From assembly GCA_002633005.1 (NCBI GenBank), contig NMRA01000155.1, forward strand, positions 581,536 through 645,535: a stretch of DNA of 64,000 bases, in the 5' to 3' direction. Position numbers and translations under genes: made by a program. Positions 59,401 through 64,000 of this stretch are shown in pieces (position 1 is the first letter of the stretch; the number at the start of each line of letters is the position of its first letter). Below the pieces are notes generated by a model. The model was not told where the DNA came from. It did no database searches and saw only the letters and a program-made list of their open reading frames with translations. The stretch comes from Phoronis australis (Eukaryota > Phoronida > Phoronidae).

Positions 59401-62400
59401 CGGGTCTAGCAACAGCAGTTTGGTGGTGAGTTGTTTGTTTGTCTTACTACAACTGTAGTGTTGTTTTGTGAACTACAGGGACATGAGATATTGTGTAACA
59501 GTTTCACGCAGGCCAGGTTAAAAGTCGATTACGCATGTCCTGTATTTTTAGAACCAGTTTTCTCCACTGAATAACAGGCATCAAAATGGTTCTCAAAATG
59601 CGGGACCCCAGTAAGTGCCTATTGACCAGTCTTGTACAAAGAGGAGCTGGATATGGTTTGTTAATTTAAGAGGTATTTCACCTGGAATTGGCAGAAGTAT
59701 AATCTTTGGGATTTTTATACATTCTTTGTGGAAGCCCAGGATAAATTAAATATTCTTAATCGTGTTTAGTTGCATCTCGCATCATTTGTTGTAGAAAAGT
59801 CCTGCATGTTGTTGACATGTGCTTCACCATTTCTCTGATTATCTAAAAGAAGATAGTTGTGCTGAATTATCAAGTGAGTCATTTATTCTCCTTCCACTAG
59901 GAGGCAGTGTCGTCACTGAGTACCCGTGCTTCCTTACTAGACCCCAGCCAGTTGGAACAGATTGAGGGACGCCTGCAGGCTGTTGTACTCAAGTTGAATG
60001 AGGCGGCCACTAGGAAAGCATCACTGCAGGAGTCTCAGAAGGAAAAGGTCAGCAGCATGCACTTGGTCAGAGTTGTAATGTCAGTTTTGTTCAGTCACAG
60101 ATATATCTCACAATTCGACCCCTTCGCAGTCTTAAAAAAGAATACTCTTGTTCAATTGCAAGAATGAAAAAATCGTCCCTTGCATTTTTTGTGATAAAAT
60201 ATCACCACATCCGTTGAAGTTGTGGCTTTAAAACTTTGTGTTGTGATTAATAGGTCTATTTCCTTGAGAGAGTTGCATAGTGAATCGTGACTGGTTCTTT
60301 TAGGATTGCTAAGCCTGACCTATATCTTTCCACTGCCTTGCTTGAGTTTGACATTAATGGGTGTGACTGTCCGGTTACATGTAACTTGTACTTTTGGGCA
60401 AGTAAATCTTCAAAAATACATGTCTCTATCGACAAGGGCCTAGTTACATAATAGGTTATGTGCTGGATAACAAAACTGACATTGGACAACAACAGTGACA
60501 TTGCACTAATGTGTTTCACAATGTCTTTGTTGAACTCTGCATTTAACGTCCTGCTACAATCAGAATTATCTAGCGGAACTTGATGGTTGAAGTCTGCTGT
60601 GTGCGTCTGAAGTTGATTTTGCACACTTGGTCTAAAATGTTTACTTAAACTGTAAATGAGATGGGAACTGTATTCATAAGGTTTTGGTGTTTGTACTGAA
60701 GTAGTGCAAACAAATTTTCTTTTAAAAAGGCATTCAAGTTGACTTCAGTAGTTATGTAATGTTGATGGAGTATGTGTTTGTTGACATCTAAGATGTCGCA
60801 AAGGGGTACCAAACACAAATTTGAAAAGAAAAATGTTCACGTAACCCCCAAAAATGGCCTGTGGGCAGCAATTTTTGGTTGTGTCTGAATGTGGGTGGGC
60901 CCAACACTCAATAATTTGGTTAAGTATTTTTTTCTATAGTACAATTGAAACTTTGGTTTGCTTGCCTGGCAAGCAAATTAATCAAAAACTTAGTGTCAAG
61001 CACTGGCTGATATATCATCATGTCTTTCTCAAATCATGAGTGTAGAGATGTTATTAGACTACATTATCTCCCCTGTCCAGGTGTCAGAGCTGTATGAGGT
61101 GGTCAAGAAGTGGGACAGTGTGGCTGACACCATACCCCATGTGGTGGACAGACTAGCATCACTACAAGAACTGCACCAACAAGGTACTCTCAACAAGTAG
61201 TAGGGTCAAGGTCACTCTTGTGTTTTACAAGTCTGTGCATAGAGGGTGTTGTATGAGCATTACGTTTCAACAAGGCTAAACTTTGAAAACAGTTTCTGTT
61301 CTTCTGATGGTAGCAAAATATCCAATTCATTTTATAAGAGTTTGTTTAAAATTGAAAGATTGAGGGCTGTCAAAGTCTTTTTTGTCTTTAAAAATTGGAA
61401 AGCTGCCTAGCTCTCAAGTTTGAATAAATGATTTGGCATCTAAAGCATCAAGATCAAAACAGTTTTGAGAACATTGCTATTTTATCTCAACAAAAGTTTC
61501 ATTTCTATGCCAAACCATTCTTGCTTACAATTAAGGCCAGTGTTTTTGTATCCAAAACCATTTGCTTTTCAAGAAAAACTTATGCTCAATTGTTGTCTTG
61601 CACTAGTACACAACTTTGACATTTACTCGTAGGTGACACACCCTGTATACAGTCGAGTCTGAATTGAATGCACTTCACCATCTTCCTTTGTATAACAGAT
61701 AACTTGTGTTTTACTCATGCAATGTTAAGAGGTTGCTCCTTAATTCCTGATCCACTGTTTCACATATAAGCACATGGGCCTCATTCTCAATATAGGTACA
61801 GATTCACACATAGATGCATGGGCTTAAATGAGTGTATACACGATAAGGAGTGTCAGTTTTGGTAGAGTTTGATGGAGTCAGCCTGCCCAAGTCTGTCGAG
61901 TTTGTTTTCAAAACTGTCATATCTCGTAGTCGTGTCTCGTAGTCGTATCTCGTAGTCGTGTCTTGTAGTCGTATCTCATAGTCGTATCTCGTAGTCGTAT
62001 CTCGTAGTCATATCTCGTAGTCGTATCTCGTAGTCGTATCTCCTAGTCATATCGCGTAGTCGTATCTCGTAGTCGTATCTCGTAGTTGTATCTCCTAGTC
62101 GTATCTCGTAGTCTTTGTATACAGTCAGATGCATGAGACACACAGTTATCCAATGTTTGATTGCATAAGTTACATTTAAAGTAATTGTTTTTGATAAGTG
62201 GTTATTTTCACCTTAGCATACCACGGTTAGTTAAGCCACTGTTTATTGTATTGTGTGTGTTGTGTTTCAGCTCTACAGTTTAGTCAGGCTCTCACTCATC
62301 TGGACACAGCACAACAGGAATTATCTGCCCATGTCAACACACACGGTGACATGTTGAAGACTGTAAGTACCACTCTTGAACCCGCTTAAGGCTGTTAACC

Positions 62401-62856
62401 TATGTAATAGAAAGGTGAAATATGATGTGAGAACTGTACGGGGTCAACTGTCCTGTCACTTGTGCTGGATGTGTAGTTAATAAGGGCTAAAGGAACTTGG
62501 CGGTTATTAGGGCGTGTACGGTAAATTGAAGTGTCTCCCAAACATAACATGGATTTGTTTTCCATTCAAGTTCTAGTCATAAATGTTGGCTCTCCTGTTT
62601 ACATTTAGTGTCAATGTTATGAGAGCTCAGAACTTATTACAGTCATTTCTACTGAAAATTATTTTGGGATTGATTCTGCATTGAATGCAGCTCGGTTTTA
62701 CGAACTTTTATGGAGTGTGGATTTGTGATGAAGGGGTGCTAATGTCATTCATGTCTTCCATTTCTCCAGCTCCAGAAGAACTTTGACAGCAATATATCGA
62801 CAATCAAGTCCAACTGTGACTCCATACAGACGCGGCTTGCCGCTCTCAAAAAGTAA
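50463..62856 (+). CDS. DCTN2: Dynactin subunit 2 (dynamitin, p50)
   Basis: Thirteen exons: 50463-50498, 53615-53683, 54366-54462, 54928-54995, 55563-55655, 56948-57108, 58073-58220, 58462-58527, 59387-59425, 59901-60047, 61081-61183, 62271-62362 and 62770-62856. All junctions are GT-AG (or AG acceptors with matching phase) and sum to 1206 bases, 401 residues, equal to human dynamitin. It begins MADPKYASLPGI and has FETSDLPEADQDNYEP, YERFKGKSVDAQGIDF, VQQKYQRLQHEVSQLTSELQ (coiled coil) and VTYELYYRPEHGKFSKSAK. It ends SIQTRLAALKK. Dynamitin is part of the dynactin shoulder that links p150 to the Arp1 filament; dynactin activates cytoplasmic dynein. The N-terminal MADPKY segment is the conserved part that binds the Arp1 filament. 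The introns are rich in tandem repeats. Confidence 0.96.
50695..51487. mobile_element. TIR element with ACCTAATTATCGGACG ends
   Basis: GTGACCTAATTATCGGACG at about 50702 is mirrored by CGTCCGATAATTAGGT at about 51460-51475. A related CTAAATATCGGACA occurs internally at about 50894. An internal open frame of 62 codons (50909-51097) is not recognised. It lies in intron 1 of dynactin-2. The exact ends and target duplication were not resolved. Confidence 0.55.
51848..51985. repeat. Long near-perfect hairpin in dynactin-2 intron 1
   Basis: The arms pair along about 65 bases: AAAGCATGGCTCTGGTCGGA on the left with TCCAACCAGTGCCATAAAGC on the right, AGAGAACCAG with CTGGTTCTCT, and the perfect centre ACTGAATAACGGGCCCGTTA continuing TTTAGT. 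The loop is almost absent. Confidence 0.8.
52199..52689. mobile_element. hAT-like non-autonomous element, 491 bases, 8-base target duplication
   Basis: Starts CAGGCCTTTATGC and ends GGATAAAGGCCTG, flanked by TTTACCAT on both sides (52191-52198 and 52690-52697). The 8-base duplication with CAG...CTG ends fits the hAT superfamily. The interior repeats GGACGCCC/TTTGGACG motifs. No transposase is visible. Confidence 0.82.
54063..54250 (+). repeat. 5'-truncated copy of the SINE at 1252-1495
   Basis: Shares CACACTG(T)TAG, CTCAG and AGGTTCCAGGTGATCAGTGC with the body at about 1320-1480, but has no tRNA-like head. It lies in a dynactin-2 intron. Confidence 0.6.
56155..56905. repeat. Satellite-like array, 30-base unit with higher-order structure
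   Basis: The unit is close to TCTGATTGTCTGCTACTGAC plus TGGT(C/G)ACATG. Runs of 2-5 units alternate with a spacer holding CACTTCACTGCACAACTATC and ATCCTCAGATGCCTT, giving a longer repeat of roughly 125-155 bases. Since 30 is a multiple of three, a 210-codon frame (SSDCLLLTGHM repeats) stays open on plus at 56326-56958, and there is one on minus. It is intronic, between dynactin-2 exons 5 and 6. Confidence 0.92.
57311..57416 (+). CDS. Candidate alternative terminal exon of dynactin-2
   Basis: After a T-rich stretch ending TATATAG at 57310, the sequence stays open in the phase left by exon 6 (donor at 57108). It reads REERILFRHYERLGIKLSNK followed by KFSRVFNEMSQRD, then TAA at 57416. It is charged and gene-like, with no repeat character. 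The normal exon at 58073 also fits the same donor. No AATAAA was seen close downstream. It may be a chance frame or a piece of another gene. Confidence 0.3.
61917..62113. repeat. Minisatellite, about 12-base unit
   Basis: About 15 copies of a unit near TCGTAGTCGTATC, with C/T and G/A variants, in a dynactin-2 intron about 160 bases before the exon at 62271. Confidence 0.9.
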
Positions 62857-64000
62857 ACATGTCAGCGAGTAGATGTAATAATTTATTGAATGTTGTGTAT
62901 AAGCAGTCGAGTAAGGTTATTTGGTGTCTACGCAGCGGAACAAGAACAAGACATCTGTGTGTGTAACATGCCGAGGCTGTGGCCTATCTTAGTCATTGGT
63001 GCTTTCCATTAGTCAACACATTAGAAGGTTACTTTAGCGCAATAGAGATGAAGGTCACTCAAATGTAGGAGCAGCTTGTTTGAAGGGGAGTGTTCGTTCA
63101 CAAAAAATCGTCAAAGTTTTGAAATTCTGTAGATGTTGTGGCTTGATGGAAATTTGTGCAAATGTTTCTAAGAGTTTCTTATGGAAGTTACCTTAATTAG
63201 CAACATGTCAAAGTCAAGCTTCCATGGCGAAATCTCATCAAACCTGTGAATAGTCTGCGTACACAAGCTTCAATGCTAGAGTGGCTTGTGGATTTGAATA
63301 GCCTTCAAACGGCACAAGAGAAATGTCAGGAGTACTTCTCCTTAGTGGCCAATACAGAGCAAGACATGGAATTGACAGGTGTTGTCACAAAATCCTGAGC
63401 TAATGTGTATTCTCTATCACCATTCTTGAGAGCTTCAATTCTACTGTTCTCATGAGATGATGCTTCATCATCATGGTGATTGTATTATGTATGTGCTGTG
63501 CTTCATATAAACATTATGTTTAGTTGGTAGAAAAAAAATGGACAAAGAATGCAGTTTCGTGATGTCATAGTGAACTTTCTCCTTTAGTTAACTATATTTC
63601 CACACTGAGCACTGTCTTCACTGTGATGTGTTAGCCCAGAAGCTGCAAAAACTTAGCAGCCATAACCCAGACCTGGTCTGGATATTTGCTATTTTTAAAA
63701 AGATCTCACTAATATTCATGTGAAATACAAAGTTATGCTAAGCAGGGCAGCATTATGACTGCCTCCACTGTGTACTGACAATCTGTTGTTTGTACATTGT
63801 AGATGATTTAACTTTTGGTTTCCTTGAGGAGTTCATCAAAATGGCTTCAACTTCAGGAATGAATATGAATAGTCAACCAAGAATTCAAATACTTTTCAGA
63901 ATAGTTCTTACATGGTAGAAAAATGAGTATGGTGTCAGGGCAGGCAGACATACTCAGCAAATCAAGTCTGGGTCTTGGGTAGTTAGTGATCTCATTGAAT
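62857..64000. other. Downstream flank of dynactin-2
   Basis: Contains the dynactin-2 3' UTR. I see no further gene, RNA or strong repeat. No canonical AATAAA lies close to the stop. Confidence 0.5.

Overview
This window is animal nuclear DNA. Coding sequence is broken into short exons with GT-AG introns, there are cytosolic-type tRNA genes without an encoded CCA, and the introns are full of minisatellites, SINE-like sequences, small terminal-inverted-repeat (TIR) elements and a non-LTR retrotransposon fragment. The gene content (anillin, a NACHT-WD40 protein of the NWD1 type, Spc25, RPL27, dynactin-2) together with the repeat load suggests an invertebrate bilaterian, probably marine. The species cannot be named from the sequence. 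There is one 984-base assembly gap (24565-25548) and single Ns at 3249, 28149, 40205 and 46627.

Layout. (1) 456-2262, plus strand: three exons of an anillin homology domain. The gene starts left of the window and its 3' exons (PH domain) are not recognisable here. (2) 23151 down to 3774, minus strand: a 25-exon gene for a NWD1-like STAND ATPase. I joined its exons by hand; every junction keeps phase and the model gives 1421 codons plus a stop. Domain order is a lipid-anchor-like MGCGSSKS N-terminus with acidic repeats, a DUF4062-like domain, NACHT, a helical region and degenerate WD repeats. (3) 23155-37292: a gene-poor stretch with the gap, several TIR elements (including one of 2.5 kb), two tRNA-His genes in a tandem duplication and one unrecognised pair of overlapping ORFs. 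(4) 37303-42273, plus: Spc25 in five exons (235 aa). (5) 49893 down to 44856, minus: RPL27 (136 aa) in four coding exons, plus a probable non-coding first exon near 50224-50256. (6) 50463-62856, plus: dynactin subunit 2 / dynamitin in 13 exons (401 aa), divergent from RPL27 across about 200 bases. The rest, to 64000, holds no recognised gene.

Anillin, Spc25 and dynamitin all serve cell division or microtubule transport, but their closeness here is probably ordinary housekeeping clustering; nothing suggests an operon. The least ordinary gene is the NWD1-like one, because of its predicted membrane-anchored acidic N-terminal exon. Two genes (NWD-like and Spc25) carry short tandem duplications lying exactly on a splice site, which create extra out-of-frame splice signals. 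Several GC-rich TIR element families share 5-base target duplications.
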